A stretch of DNA of 64,000 bases, taken from Pogonophryne albipinna. Lineage: Eukaryota > Chordata > Actinopteri > Perciformes > Artedidraconidae. Shown one piece after another: positions 11,011 through 22,900 of this stretch. The notes beneath the pieces were generated by a model, which made no database searches, was not told the origin of the DNA, and saw only the letters and a program-made list of their open reading frames with translations. The number at the start of each line of letters is the position of its first letter. Positions within the stretch are counted from its first letter, which is position 1. The position numbers and the translations under genes were made by a program. The DNA is taken from positions 8,622,530-8,686,529 of the forward strand of contig CM053264.1 in NCBI GenBank assembly GCA_028583405.1, written 5' to 3'.

Positions 11011-13560
11011 GCTCTGTCAAGTGACTGCTGCTGCTAGCTTCTCGTCTCTCTGCTAGCTGCTCCGTGAAGCTACTGGGACTCTGCCTGCTCAGCTCATCCA
11101 GGGAACACAACTTGAAGCCGGCCTTGGTTGTTTGTTCTTCATGCTTATATATCGGACTATTGTGACTCGCTCTGCGGTTGAAACAGACGGTGCATGCATG
11201 CGGTTTTGCGGTAAGTGAAAATCGAGTACTTATTTATGTGTTAATGATTTTAATTCGGCTACGTAATGAATGTTAAGGCTTGGTTTAGTGTGTAAGCGAG
11301 TGGTAGCTACATCGGTGCTAACGATGCTAATCGTAGCCTACAAGTTAAAATCATAGGCATTATAGACATAATTATAGACATTATAGACATCATAGACATA
11401 GATCTTTCAAGATGATTACTTAGATATTACAATATGGTTGGTTGAGCTGGAGTTCATTATTGAGCTTACACGTTAACGTCACAGTCATCTGAAGAACGAA
11501 CCCAAACCTTGTTGTTTTTATTAATTGCATTACCAAATGGGTATCAAATAAACAGTAAGCATTGGTAACACAACTTCCAAAGTTACAGTAAAATAAAAAG
11601 GACCCTGACTCGGACAATACACAATCCAACATGTTCAACAGAAGAGAATCAGTTATATTGTTTGTACACATGGTACTTTACATATATATATATCTGTTTC
11701 TTTAAGGTGTCCAGGTGATGCAGACAGGCTGCACCAGAGAGTGAGAGACAGAACTGGACTCCTCACAGCAGTGAACTTCAGCACAGGTACAAAGACTCTT
11801 TTTTTCATACTGTACAAAGAATCAAGAAAGATATTTGTTTAAATAAATGGAGTATTGACTTGAATACACTGATATGTATTCCATTAAACAATACTAAATA
11901 CTAGATCACCTACACATCAGTTAAGTTGAGGGTTTTTTCCATGCAAAAAGTTATATTTTAGATATTTAGCAATATGACTTTGTCAGCTTTCTAATTTAAT
12001 GTATTGAAGGCAAAGATATTGCTACTAACTGCTACTATTTATCTCTCAATATTGTCTGAAAAAAACGTGGTAAAAGTGATTCTTTCAGTGAGACAACAGA
12101 GCAAGCTTCTACAGTTGCACTACGTTTTGATAACAGTTAAATATTATTTTGAAAATAACATATATTTCAATGTTGATGAACTTCAAACTGTTCATTCATA
12201 ATCTGATTGTCTTTCTAGCTCTGTTGAAAAAAAAAAAAAACATTACAATTACAAAATAATTATATCTACAGCCCCTAAACACACAAACACACTGCTTTCA
12301 TAAATAACACACTTGTTCTGCAATAATATGTTTCCTGTCATTTTTGTTAGGAAAGGACATGCCTGAAAGACACGACATGTTCTCCTTCTCTGAGGGTCAA
12401 GAAGAACATCCAAGAGGAACATTAAAAGCTGATGTTATGAGATTTTAAGACCAGTACAGGACATTCACTAAGAAACTACTTTTATTGTGAAAACACAGTC
12501 AGCTGATCGAATGCAGCTATTTCCACATCTACACTCCATCAGCTGATTATTTCTATTTGCCTCACTTTATGAGCTTCACATCACCTGTGCCTTGAACCGC
12601 AGAGTTTGCAACGTCACAAATAAATGGGGCCAATCTTCAGTCAGATGTGAATGTGTAATCTAACATTTTCAGTAAGAATAATGGACAAAAGGAGTACAAA
12701 TACAAATACAATTTATTGAAATGTGAACCAAAAGTTAATCAAATGTTTTAAATAAAAAGCACATATGGACAGAAGGTGTAAACCTATTAAATGTATAAGT
12801 AAACACATTTAGTCAAATAAAGTGACAGACTAGGCCTGTGCAGTTGGTATCCGCTATGCCCAGCATGGGCTCCTCGATCAGGCCTGGTCCTCCTCGCAGA
12901 GGAAAGACCCTCAGTCCTCTCCAAACCAACAGACAGGACGTCCATCACACGGAGGTTTCTCCCTGAAGTCTCTGCAGCTCTCTGGACACCAGGCTGTCTC
13001 AATCCGTCCACACTGAATATGAGAGGGGGAAAATGAAAATAATAAATGCTTTAGACAATAAGAAACATAAAGTTGACTGTTGAGTTGCTCAGTTTTTTTA
13101 GATTGTCAATACTATTACTGTATAACTAATATCTCAGGTTAAGAGGCACATTCAAATAAAGATTGGTCTTTAAATACATGTCTTTTGAATTGTTTGTCTA
13201 AAGTCAAGGATCTAGAACTGGTACTTAGTTTTAATGATACAGTCTGGTTATTATGCTGTTTGGAGGAGGCCTCACAGGTAAGAGCACTAACTAGCTACCA
13301 TCACATGTAACTTAGCTTGACTTAAATGTATTAAACGTATAATTAAGTGATATCAAAATATAAATAACTAATGTCATGCAAACATATTAATATTTGCTTG
13401 ATTCCAGTGTTGAATTTAGCACAATTGCATACAAACGTTAAGGGATTTTAAGATTCTGAAGTATTATGCTAAAAACTCAATAACTTAGATTATTATTTAT
13501 AGTTTTGCTGAATAGTTTCATGTCCGCTTACCTTAGAAACGTAAAATGCGACGGCAGTGT
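11011..13560. repeat. Intergenic, degenerate dispersed-repeat sequence
   Basis: No protein family is recognised. Three exon-like blocks on the plus strand have good splice flanks: one ending GCG|GTAAGT near 11211, one about 11707-11798 (acceptor CTTTAAG, donor CAG|GTACAA), and one after GTTAG near 12352. They lack a long common frame. A minus-strand 74-codon frame (12787-13011) is Arg-rich and not recognised. The stretch lies between the two copies of the CAGTCTATGG repeat, so it may be the body of one large decayed element. Confidence 0.4.
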
Positions 13561-13573
13561 GCAGATGGGGAGC

Positions 13574-13807
13574 ATGTTAGCTTAGCTTGGTAGCTTCAGC
13601 TAGCTCTGGAACTTCCAGCTCGGTGGCAGCAGGTCCCGCCTCGGCTCCGCCTCTTTGCACTTATTTGGATCAGGCGGGAGTTGAACTCTGACGTCACTGT
13701 CGAGCCGTTAGTGGCCGACTCCGCCTACTAAGGGCTTCTCGGCAACTCTGCAGAATCCTATGGGTGACGTCACGAACCCTACGTCCATTTATATATACAG
13801 TCTATGG
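13574..13807. repeat. Dispersed repeat, copy 2 (ends TTTATATATACAGTCTATGG)
   Basis: Second direct copy of the 10619-10850 repeat with a few substitutions (for example TTGGATCAGG for TTGGAGCAGG). Same right boundary. Confidence 0.75.
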
Positions 13808-14411
13808 TCAGGAAGCATGACTGTCCCCCAACTAGCATGGCCGGTTTTTAATTTTTAGCGTAATCATCATCACCGCAAAGATTTACAGTTCAAATCAAAT
13901 GAACCGAGGGCAGAAAGTCTGTTTTGTTCAAAGTTGTGTAATACAAATAAAAAATAATGCAGATTCCATCCATCCATCCATCTTCTCCCGCTTATCCGTG
14001 GTCGGGTCACGGGGGTAGCAGTTCCAGCAGAGAGCCCCAAACTTTCTATTCCCTGGCGACATCAACCAGCTCTGACTGGGGGATCCCAAGGCGCTCCCAG
14101 GCCAGCGAAGAGATATAATCCCCCCACCTGGTCCTAGGTCTACCCCTTGGTCTCTTCCCAGCTGGACGTGCCTGGAACACCTCCCTAGGGAGGCGCCCAG
14201 GTGGCATCCGAACCACCTCAACTGGCTCCTTTCGACGCGAAGGAGGAGCGGCTCAACTCCGAGTCCCTCCCGGATGACCGAACTTCTCACCTTATCCCTA
14301 AGGTAGACACCAGCCACCCTACGGAGAAAACCCATCTCGGCCGCTTGTATCCGCGATCTCGTTCTTTCGGTCATGACGATTTTCATGACCATAGGTGAGG
14401 GTAGGAACGAA

Positions 14412-14677
14412 AATAATAATAATAAATAATAATAATGCATTACATTTTTTTATTAGAGCGCTTTTACAGGTGCTCAAAGCGCTTTACAAGTACACATTAC
14501 ACATATTAGACATGTAAGAGTCATTACTGCGGACATTACCCACAGGAGCAAATCCGGGTAAAGTGTCTTGCCCAAGGACACAACGGCCTGACGCAGTGGC
14601 GGCCGAGGCGGGATTCGAACTGGAGTTCACCAACGCCCCTTGATCTGATGACCAACCACTGCGCCAAAACCGCACCC
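14412..14677 (-). mobile_element. tRNA-derived SINE nested in the LINE
   Basis: On the minus strand it starts GGTGCGGTTTTGGCGCAGTGG, with an A-box-like start. It then has a B-box-like GTTCGAATCCCGCC and TCCTTGGGCAAGACACTTT. It ends with GTAAAGCGCTTTGAGCACC, AAAGCGCTCTAATAAA and an ATT/AAT-rich tail. This layout (tRNA head, unrelated body, short repeat tail) is that of a fish SINE. It sits exactly between LINE codons for KLSVYM and FVPTLTYGHE, so it inserted after the LINE. No clear target duplication is seen. Confidence 0.8.
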
Positions 14678-17528
14678 ATGTAGACAGAGAGCTTTGCCTT
14701 CTGGCTCAGCTCCATTTTCGTCACAACGGTGCGGTAAAGCGACTGCAGTACCGCTCCGATTCTCCGGCCCATCTCACGCTCCATTGTTCCCTCACTCGAG
14801 AACAAGACCCCGAGATACTTGAACTCCTTCACTTGGGGTAAGGACTCATTCCCTACTTGAAGTGGACAGTCCATCGGTTTCCTGCTGAGAACCATGGCCT
14901 CAGATTTGGAGGGACTGATCCTCATCCCAGCCGCTTCACACTCGGTTGCGAACCGATCCAGTGAGTGCTGAAGGTCGTAGACCGATGAAGCCATCAGAAC
15001 CACATCATCTGCAAAAAGCAGTGGTGCAATCCTTAGTCCACCGAACTGCAGACCCCCTCCCCCATGACTACGCCTCGAAATCCGATCCATGTATATTACA
15101 AACAGGATTGGTGACAAAGCGCAACCCTCACCGGAAATGTGTCCGACTTACTGCCGAGGACCCGGACACAGCTCTCGCTTTGGGAATACAGAGATTGGAT
15201 GGCCCTGAGTAGAGACCCCCTCACCCCATACTCCCGCAGCACCTCCCACAGTAACTCCCTGGAAACTCGGTCATACGCCTTCTCCAAGTCTACAAAACAC
15301 ATGTAGACCGGATAAGCGTACTCCCAGGCCCCCTCCAGGATCCTTGCAAGAGTAAAAAGCTGATCCGTCATTCCACGACCAGGACGGAATCCGCATTGTT
15401 CCTCCTCAATCTGAGGTTCGACAATCGGCCTGACCCTCCTTTCGAGTACCTTAGAGTAAACTTTCCCGGGGAGGCTGAGTAGTGTGATGCCTCTGTAATT
15501 GGCACACACCCTCTGATCCCCCTTTTTAAAAAGGGGAACCACCACCCCGGTCTGCCACTCCTTCGGTACTGTTTCCGACTTCCACGCAATGTTGATGAGA
15601 CGTGTCAACCATGACAGTCCCTCAACACTCAGAGCCTTCAGCATTTCTGGACGGATCTCATCCACCCCCGGGGCTTTGCCACTGTGGAGTTGTTTGACGA
15701 CCTCAGTGACCTCCCCCCGGGAGATTGGTGTTGATCCCCCGTCATACTCCAGCTCTGCCTCTAACATAGAGGGCGGAGTTGTCGGGTTCAGGAGTTCCTC
15801 AAAGTGTTCCTTCCAACGCCCTAACACTCCATCAGTTGAGGTCAACAACGTCCCATCCTTACTGTACACAGCTTGGATGGTTCCCTGCTTCCCCCTCCTG
15901 AGGTGTCGGACCGTTTTCCAGAACAACTTTGGTGCCGCCCGAAAGTCCTTCTCCATGTCTTCTCTGAACTTCTCCCACACCCGCTGCTTTGCCTCGGCCA
16001 CGGATGAGGCTGCTGCCCTTCGGGCCTGTCGGTACCTTGCAACTGCCTCGGGAGTCCCCCGGGATAACAAATCCCTGAAGGCCTCCTTCTTCAGTCGGAC
16101 GGCTTCCCTGACCACCGGTGTCCACCAGGAGGTTCGAGGGTTACCGCCCCTTGAGGCACCTAGGACCTTGAGACCACAGCTCCCCGCCGCGGCTTCGGCA
16201 ATAGAGGCTTTGAACACCGACCACTCTGGTTCAATGTCCCCAACCTCCACAGGAATGCCCGAAAAGCTCCGCCGGAGGTGTGAGTTGAAGGCCTCTTGAA
16301 CTTGGGCCTCCTCCAGACGTTCCCAGTTCACCCGAACTACACGTTTGGGCTTACCAGGTCTATCCAGAGGCTTCCCCCGCCACTCGACCCAACTCACCAC
16401 CAGATGGTGATCAGTTGACAACTCCGCCCCTCTCTTTACCCGAGTGTCCAAAACATACGGCCTCAGGTCCGATGATACGATAACGAAATCGATCATGGAC
16501 CTTCTGCCTAGGGTGCTCTGGTACCACGTACACTTATGAGCATCCTTATGTTCGAACATGGTGTTTGTTATGGCCAATCCATGACTAGCACAGAAGTCCA
16601 GTAACAAACCACCACTCCGGTTCAGATCAGGGGGGCCGTTCCTCCCAATCACGCCCCTCCAAGTGTCTCCATCATTGCCCACATGTGCGTCGAAGTCTCC
16701 CAGCAAGATTAAAGAGTCCCCTTCAGGAGCCCCATACAGGACTCTTTCCAGGGTCTCCAAGAAGGCCGTATACTCTGAACTGCTGTCGGGTGCATAAGCA
16801 CACACAACAGTCAGAGTTTCCCCCCCCATAACCCGCAGGCGTAGGGAGGCGACCCTCTCGTCCACTGGGGTAAACTCCAACAACGAAGCACCCAACCGGG
16901 GACTTGTGAGTATCCCCACACCCGCCCGGCGCCTCACACCTTGAGCAACTCCGGAGACGAATAGAGTCCAACCCCTATCCAGAAGTAAGGTTCCAGAGCC
17001 GACGCTGTGCGTAGAGGTGAGCCCAACCAGATCCAACTGGTAACGCTCCACCTCCCGCACAAGCTCCGGCTCCTTCCCCCCCAGAGAGGTGACATTCCAC
17101 ATCCCCAAAGCCAGCTTCTGTCGCCCGGGTCTGGTCCGTCGAGACCCTCCGCTTTCACTGCCACCCTTCTGGCAGCGCACCCGACCCCATCGCTGTTTCC
17201 CGTAGGTGGTGGGCCTGCGGGACGGAGAAACGGAGGTGTTGCCCACGTTGCCTTTTCGGGCTGGGCCCGGCCGGGCTCCGTGGCAAGCCCGGCCACCAGA
17301 CGCTCGCCGACAAGTCCTCCTTCTGGGCCTGGCTCCAGAAGGGGACCCCGGGCTTCCTCCGGGCCGGGTATCCTCACTTCTTGTTTTTTCTTTCATGACG
17401 TCTTTTGAACCAATCTTAGTCTGGCCCCTTGCCTGAGACCAATTTGCCATGGGAGACCCTACCAGGAACACAAGGTTCCAGACAACACAGCCCCCAGGTT
17501 CATCAGGGCACACAAACCTCTCTATCAC
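14536..17528 (-). pseudogene. LINE ORF2: AP endonuclease and reverse transcriptase, broken
   Basis: The 810-codon frame 15096-17528 has an N-terminal basic segment (residues about 1-135). An exonuclease-endonuclease-phosphatase domain follows: [34 protein letters not shown] and the catalytic-type [10 protein letters not shown]. Reverse transcriptase follows: [41 protein letters not shown] and [11 protein letters not shown]. At about 15100-15117 the frame shifts to a second stretch (down to about 14680) containing [24 protein letters not shown] with the RT active-site pair DD, and KEFKYLGVLFS. The SINE then interrupts it. The C-terminal part continues beyond the SINE at 13970-14410 (MTERTRSRIQAAEMGFLRRV), so the real remnant reaches further left than the span given. 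Confidence 0.9.
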
Positions 17529-17563
17529 GGTAAGGTGCTGGTTCTTCAGAGATAATGCAGATT

Positions 17564-18545
17564 AATTATAAGAATTCAGGATTTATTGGTATATTTAAAC
17601 AACTCCACTACAGAAATACAATATAACTTTTATAAAACTACATTAACTTCTGAGTTTCTCCCTTTAAAACATACTTAATTACAATATAAATTAGCTGGAT
17701 GTAATAAAGATATATAAAAAAACATTTTCTTCTAATACCAGAGTGTTTTTGTTAGACCCTTTACAAAGTGTCAAGTATGACAGCATTTGAATTATCTGGC
17801 TGATAGTCCGTGACTGGGTTGCCTAAAGCTGGGTCAGTGTTGTGACAGCACTTTTTGATGTCTTTTATACATAAATATGTGTCCCCGGTGTGTCGGGGAA
17901 CTCACGCAGCGTCAGAAAATAAAACCCTCTCTCTTTTCCTCCGAACCCAAATCTCTAAAAACGGGGCTACAATGGATAAGATCCAGATTTGCGTCCGATA
18001 TGACATAATATCGGCAATGCGGACCCATGGCACTATCAGAAAGTTGCTATCAGAAACAATGCTGTTTTGGACGTAATATGATCGGTGTTTACATTAGCAT
18101 CGCTAACACTCAGAGCTAACCTGTCCTGTACTGGAGAGAGCATGTGTGTGAAGAAGCGGGAAATAAAAAGGAACTCACCTTGTGGTATAACCGGCAAGAG
18201 AGAAAGCCTTTGAGCTCCATACTGTTTCAGAAATAATCCTTGATAATCCATGATATGGCGTTTCATCACCGCAGTATTTAGTTTAGACAGTAGCTGCCGG
18301 GTCCCGCATGAGCTCAGCCCCCTCCCTTTTTTTTATTTTTTATCAATTTGTTTTGGTTTTAAAGCTTTATACATAAAATCAGCACTTTTGAAACAGGAAG
18401 TGAAATAGAGGGATATGAGGCATGGCTAGAATGGGTGATCTGTTTGATATTTTGAGCTAAACACTTCATAGACATGTTTTTTATAGATTTTTAAATATCT
18501 GAGACCTATATGCCTACAAATAGCATGATAGGTGCACTTTAATAT
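17564..18545. repeat. Dispersed repeats upstream of arpc2
   Basis: Segment 17788-17850 (TGATAGTCCGTGACTGGGTT, then GCCTAAAGCTGG) recurs in arpc2 intron 1. From about 17850 to 18545 the sequence, ending AGCATGATAGGTGCACTTTAA, looks like a teleost non-autonomous element. I recognise its GGTCCCGCATGAGCTCAG part as a recurrent fish repeat. No gene. Confidence 0.5.
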
Positions 18546-19720
18546 TTATTTGTTTTTTGCATTAACTTTACAGTAGTTCCTTAATTACGTATTTGAACTT
18601 TTCTTTTATCGGAATGCTCGATCTGAAATGCTCAAAATTGACGAGCTGTCATGCATGTCAGTCAAACCAGTATTGTGTGTTGAGTTGCTCTTTAAAGCCT
18701 TTACTTTCATAGATGACAATTAGGACATGCCATGTAGTCTGACACCTGTAATATTGTACTACTCCTAATACTTCTCATGTTAAAGGAAAATACATGACGT
18801 TGTTTACTCTGTTTTAGTTTGACAGGTGAGAACAGCAGTTTCATTTATCTATTTTAATACATATAATTATGAGTAAACCACAACAATTACCAAAAATCAA
18901 GTGACTTTTGGTACATACAGGAATCTGTTGACTTTTAAAATCTGTCCAGGGACTACAGATGAAAAATAGCCTCTTAGCTAACTCTGGCACATTTACAGAA
19001 ATGTTCATTAATGTGCACTGTCCCTGTTAAATAAATGAATAAATAAATAAATATAAATAAATAAATCTGGGCCAATGCTGATGTGACTATTAAATTAAAA
19101 ATATTGAATTGAGGCCTAAGTAGTTAGAACAGCAATACTTAAAAATGTAAAAGTTCAAGAAGAAAGCAAATAATGTAAGTGTAGAGGGCTTTGTTAAAAT
19201 CAATATATGAATTATGATCTGAATAAATATGTTTTTGAAGAAGCAATAACCTGTTTTGTATAGCAATATTTGGACATGTTGGTGATGCAAAACAGCACAA
19301 CAACGTAGTTAATCTCCGTCATCCATTCATTTAATAGCTGACCAGTTTATTTTGATAAATTCTACCCCTCTATCTTCACAGCTTTCCACTTTCCACAACA
19401 ATACTGCACTAATGTTTTATTTATTCAAGTACTTTGCAATAGTATACAGTATACTTGGTTTTTCGTATATCCAGATTTCATGTACATAATGTTCTATATC
19501 TTATCGTATAATATATATCTTTTTTATATTTAATTTTTGTTTTGTTTGTTTTTCTTACTTTGTAATCTTCTTTAACTGTGTTTTATGTATGCACCATGTA
19601 CATCAAGGCAAAAATCCTCGCATGTTTAAACCATAGAGGTTTAAACCTACTTGGCAAATAACCTGTTTCTGATTTTGACAAATATCCTAGTTAGGAATTA
19701 ACGACAGGCATCCTTGCGAC
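18546..19720. repeat. Intergenic with LINE-like 3' tail and AAAT repeat
   Basis: Bases about 18945-19065 (CCAGGGACTACAGATGAAAA to CACTGTCCCTGTTAAATAAA, then imperfect AAAT units at 19027-19065) match the style of LINE 3' UTR tails frequent in fish genomes. The remainder is AT-rich with no coding signal. Confidence 0.5.
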
Positions 19721-19729
19721 CCCCCTCAT

Positions 19730-19900
19730 CTGTTGGGGTCCTGATTGTAAAATACGCGGAAGTGGCAGGCGGAAGTAGCCTCGACGGAAGCGGTTCGGTC
19801 TGTCAAGGGAGGAAAAAAATTAGCAGAATTTGACACAAAGCGGTTAATCCCACCTAAAAGCACCGATCTTCCCCCTTTCCTCGCACCGGTGTCCGCCGCC
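19730..19900 (+). promoter_or_regulatory. arpc2 promoter and 5' UTR
   Basis: Immediately upstream of the arpc2 start. It contains GCGGAAGTGGCAGGCGGAAGT (two CGGAAGT ETS-type sites near 19757-19778) and a third GGAAG, but no TATA box. This is typical of a TATA-less housekeeping promoter. The start context GCCGCCATGA is a strong Kozak sequence. Confidence 0.6.
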
Positions 19901-22900
19901 ATGATCCTGTTAGAGATCAATAACCGCATCATAGAGGAGACGCTGTCGCTGAAGTTTGACGGCGCGTCCAACGGGTGAGAAATCATTGTTACACCTGGCT
20001 AGCATTGAGCTAACGACAGCTAGCTTCCCCTTTAGCTTTCTGACGAAGATGAAGCTGCTTTTAATGAAGCACAGCGGTGTTCGGATGCATTGTTTGCAGC
20101 TTCGCACAAGTCAGCTAATTGGTCGCATTTGTTGTGAAAATTACCGAAATATAACACCGTGAATGATCTGGTTGATAGTCCGTGACTGGGTTGCCTAAAG
20201 CTGGGGTGTGTCTGCTGACCACGGGCAGTGTTGTGACACCATTTGTAACCCCTATTATCATTTGTTATCTCCCCTGGCTGCTTTCCCAGAATCCCTGGGT
20301 GTAAAATATAGAATATATTTTATAATTATGCAACTAATTACCCTACAAATGTTAACTTAAACGTTTTACGAGGTTGCATATCATTAACAGTAGCTAGCAG
20401 ACCGCAGTGTGTGTGGTTAAGCTTCGTTAATAATGGACTGCTGGATATCCTGATGTCAAACCACAACATTAAACATGACAACAACGCAGGGCTTGAAATG
20501 TGAAATTAAAGTTGGTTGATTCTATTAAATTAAGTCTTATCTGATTGACCCGTTAGCGGCTACATGTTAGCTAACCATCGGCCCTCTACAGCTTCCGCAT
20601 TCCTGTAGTCAAGCTGAGTCTCGTCTGAGCTGCTGCAGCTCCTTCCAGTTTGGACAAGCTGCTGCAGAAACCCCTGAGTAAAAGTCAAAATGTCCCCTTG
20701 ATAGTGTTCTGCTGGTTTAAGAAAATACGGTTTTGTCAGGTGATTCATTAAGAAATCCATGTTAAAATGAAATCAGAGCATGAAGAAATGTGATTAACTG
20801 TCATTGTTTTTGTGGCAGATGTTGCATCCAGGGCTGCAACAACTATGTCCATAACCGATTAATTATTTTCTCAATTGAATAGCTACTTCGATACAATGAA
20901 ATATCCCAAATTATGGATGCAAAAGTAAAAATGTCATATTCATGTAACAAATAGGCTTACCATACTTATCATATATATCGTTGACCCCTGAATTAAATCA
21001 AAATCATATAATGGCAGACTTTATGATACCTGCAAATATTGTATTACTATTTTATGAATATTGTTTACACGCCAAGTCGTTTTAGTGTCTAAAATGTCAA
21101 AGTATTTAAAGTATGCTGATTATACCTTTCTAAATCGTGTAAGGCCTTAAAAAGGCAAGCAATTCCTCACAATTGAGAAGCTAGAAGTCATTTGTGATTG
21201 CGATCTGCACTTTAAACTTTTTAAAGTGTCATTTGTTGATATTCTGAGGGATCATTTTGACAGAGATTGCATGTACAGTAATATGTAAATTCCTCCTTAT
21301 GCCTCATCCTTTTTTTCTCTCCTTGCAGCACCAAGCCAGAGGGCCTCGATGTGACATTTGCAGGTGAGGTTATATCTTATCTCTCTCAAAATATTTTCTT
21401 TTTAGCTGTGCTGTCACTGCAGTGATTATGCAAATCAACCCAGTTGCACGCTCAGTCCTGCCAGTAATCGCTGCTAGATAACACTAAATGTTACATCACT
21501 CATGTCGAATTGACTGAAATAAAAATAATCGAGCCAAGTTGCCATAAAGATAGGGGTTAGGAGGTTGTCTGTCATTATCCACCTGCAGTATTTGAATGTT
21601 TTTCTCTGCTGCAGACTTCGATGGCGTCCTGTACCACATCTCCAACCCCAACGGGGAGAAGACCAAAGTGATGGTCAGCATCTCCCTGAAGTTCTACAAG
21701 GAGCTGCAGGAGCATGGGGCTGACGAGGTATGACATGTGGGAGCAACACAAATAAACCCCCTGCAAAATATTCCATGTGCATGTCCAGAGTTGCTTTCAT
21801 TATATACATTTGATTATTAAGATCATTTCTGCTGTCACCATGCAAGCTGCTGCAACACTTAAATAGGCAAACGTGCTGATGAGCACTGATTTGGTGTGAA
21901 AATGAGTATTAAAAAGTCAGAATGAGGTCATGATTGCTATCTGCACACACACACACCTCTGCACAGAGGCTCTGTTGCCATGTAAGGAAGAAAGCAGCTG
22001 CGGAGGCTTCTGGTAGAAACAGGAAGTGAGTGTGTGTGACTCACCCCAGCCGAGGAAATGCTGACTGAGCAGCAGCCTCCGCCGCTGTGTGTGTGTGTGT
22101 GTGTGTGTGTGTGTTGGCTGCCGTCCAGAAACTTCCTCCTTGTTCCCTAAAACTGTAGAGCAGAGGGATAAAAGAATCAGATTCAGTTATTCAGACTGTA
22201 GTCCGGAAATGTTGAGTACCATAAAAGTTTTAGGTTAGAAATGTATAGTACGGGTCCCCAGCATATAGAAACTGCTGGATGCTAACTTTGCATATGTTGA
22301 GCAATTTGCACAATTAGGACAAGTTGCATTGATTAGAATGAATTCCCATTATAGCTAGGGATGCTCCGATCGACCGATATTCACTGTCTGCCGATCGATC
22401 GGTGCTCTCTATAAAGGCCGGTCAGGAGAGCCAATCACATGACGTAAAATACATGACACTTTTCTCTGTGCGCGGCAAGACAAGCTCGCCAAAATGGCTT
22501 CACCAGTCTGGCAGTATTTTATGGTGTCCGAAAAAGACAATAAAATAGCCGTAAGCAACGTGTGTGAAGCAGAAATCCTGCCAAAATTCCCGATCGGAGC
22601 ATCCCTAATTATAGCCAATGTGGTTTGGCCTATTTTTGATTAGGCGACTCTGGATCATTTAGATTGGACAGATTGCTTATTTATTTTGTCCGCAGTCGAG
22701 ATAATAATGTTCATCTTGTGCTCTCTATAGCCAATGGTTGCGACACTACTCACGGTAATCAAAATCAGCCCACCAAGAGTACAAATATGGCCACTTTCTG
22801 GTTAGAACTGAGCTGAACGAAAATGAGGAAGAATACTTTACTCTATTCCATTATCGCCCATAGCGCAGATATAACATTTGCATATTACTGCAAAGTCTTT

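Larger units (their letters stand above)
13954..17563 (-). mobile_element. Nearly full-length LINE (APE-RT type) with 12-bp target duplication and nested SINE
   Basis: The element runs 13966-17551 on the minus strand. It is flanked by the identical 12-mer ATAATGCAGATT at 13954-13965 and 17552-17563. The 3' end is a short CCAT/ATGG tetranucleotide run (13966-13981), a form of tail used by several vertebrate non-LTR clades. The 5' end encodes a GC-rich Arg/Pro/Gly segment, then endonuclease and reverse transcriptase. The coding region is broken by a frameshift near 15100-15117 and by the SINE at about 14412-14677, so the copy is inactive. Related sequences are common in fish. The exact clade (RTE, L2/CR1 or another) is not assigned by eye. 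Confidence 0.9.

Noticed and set aside
14590..14680. Possible tRNA gene (GTTCGAATCCCGCC on minus)
   Set aside because: B-box-like but followed by a SINE body and AT tail, without a foldable acceptor stem; it is the head of a SINE.
15589..16299. 236-codon plus-strand frame
   Set aside because: Antisense shadow of the LINE reverse-transcriptase frame.
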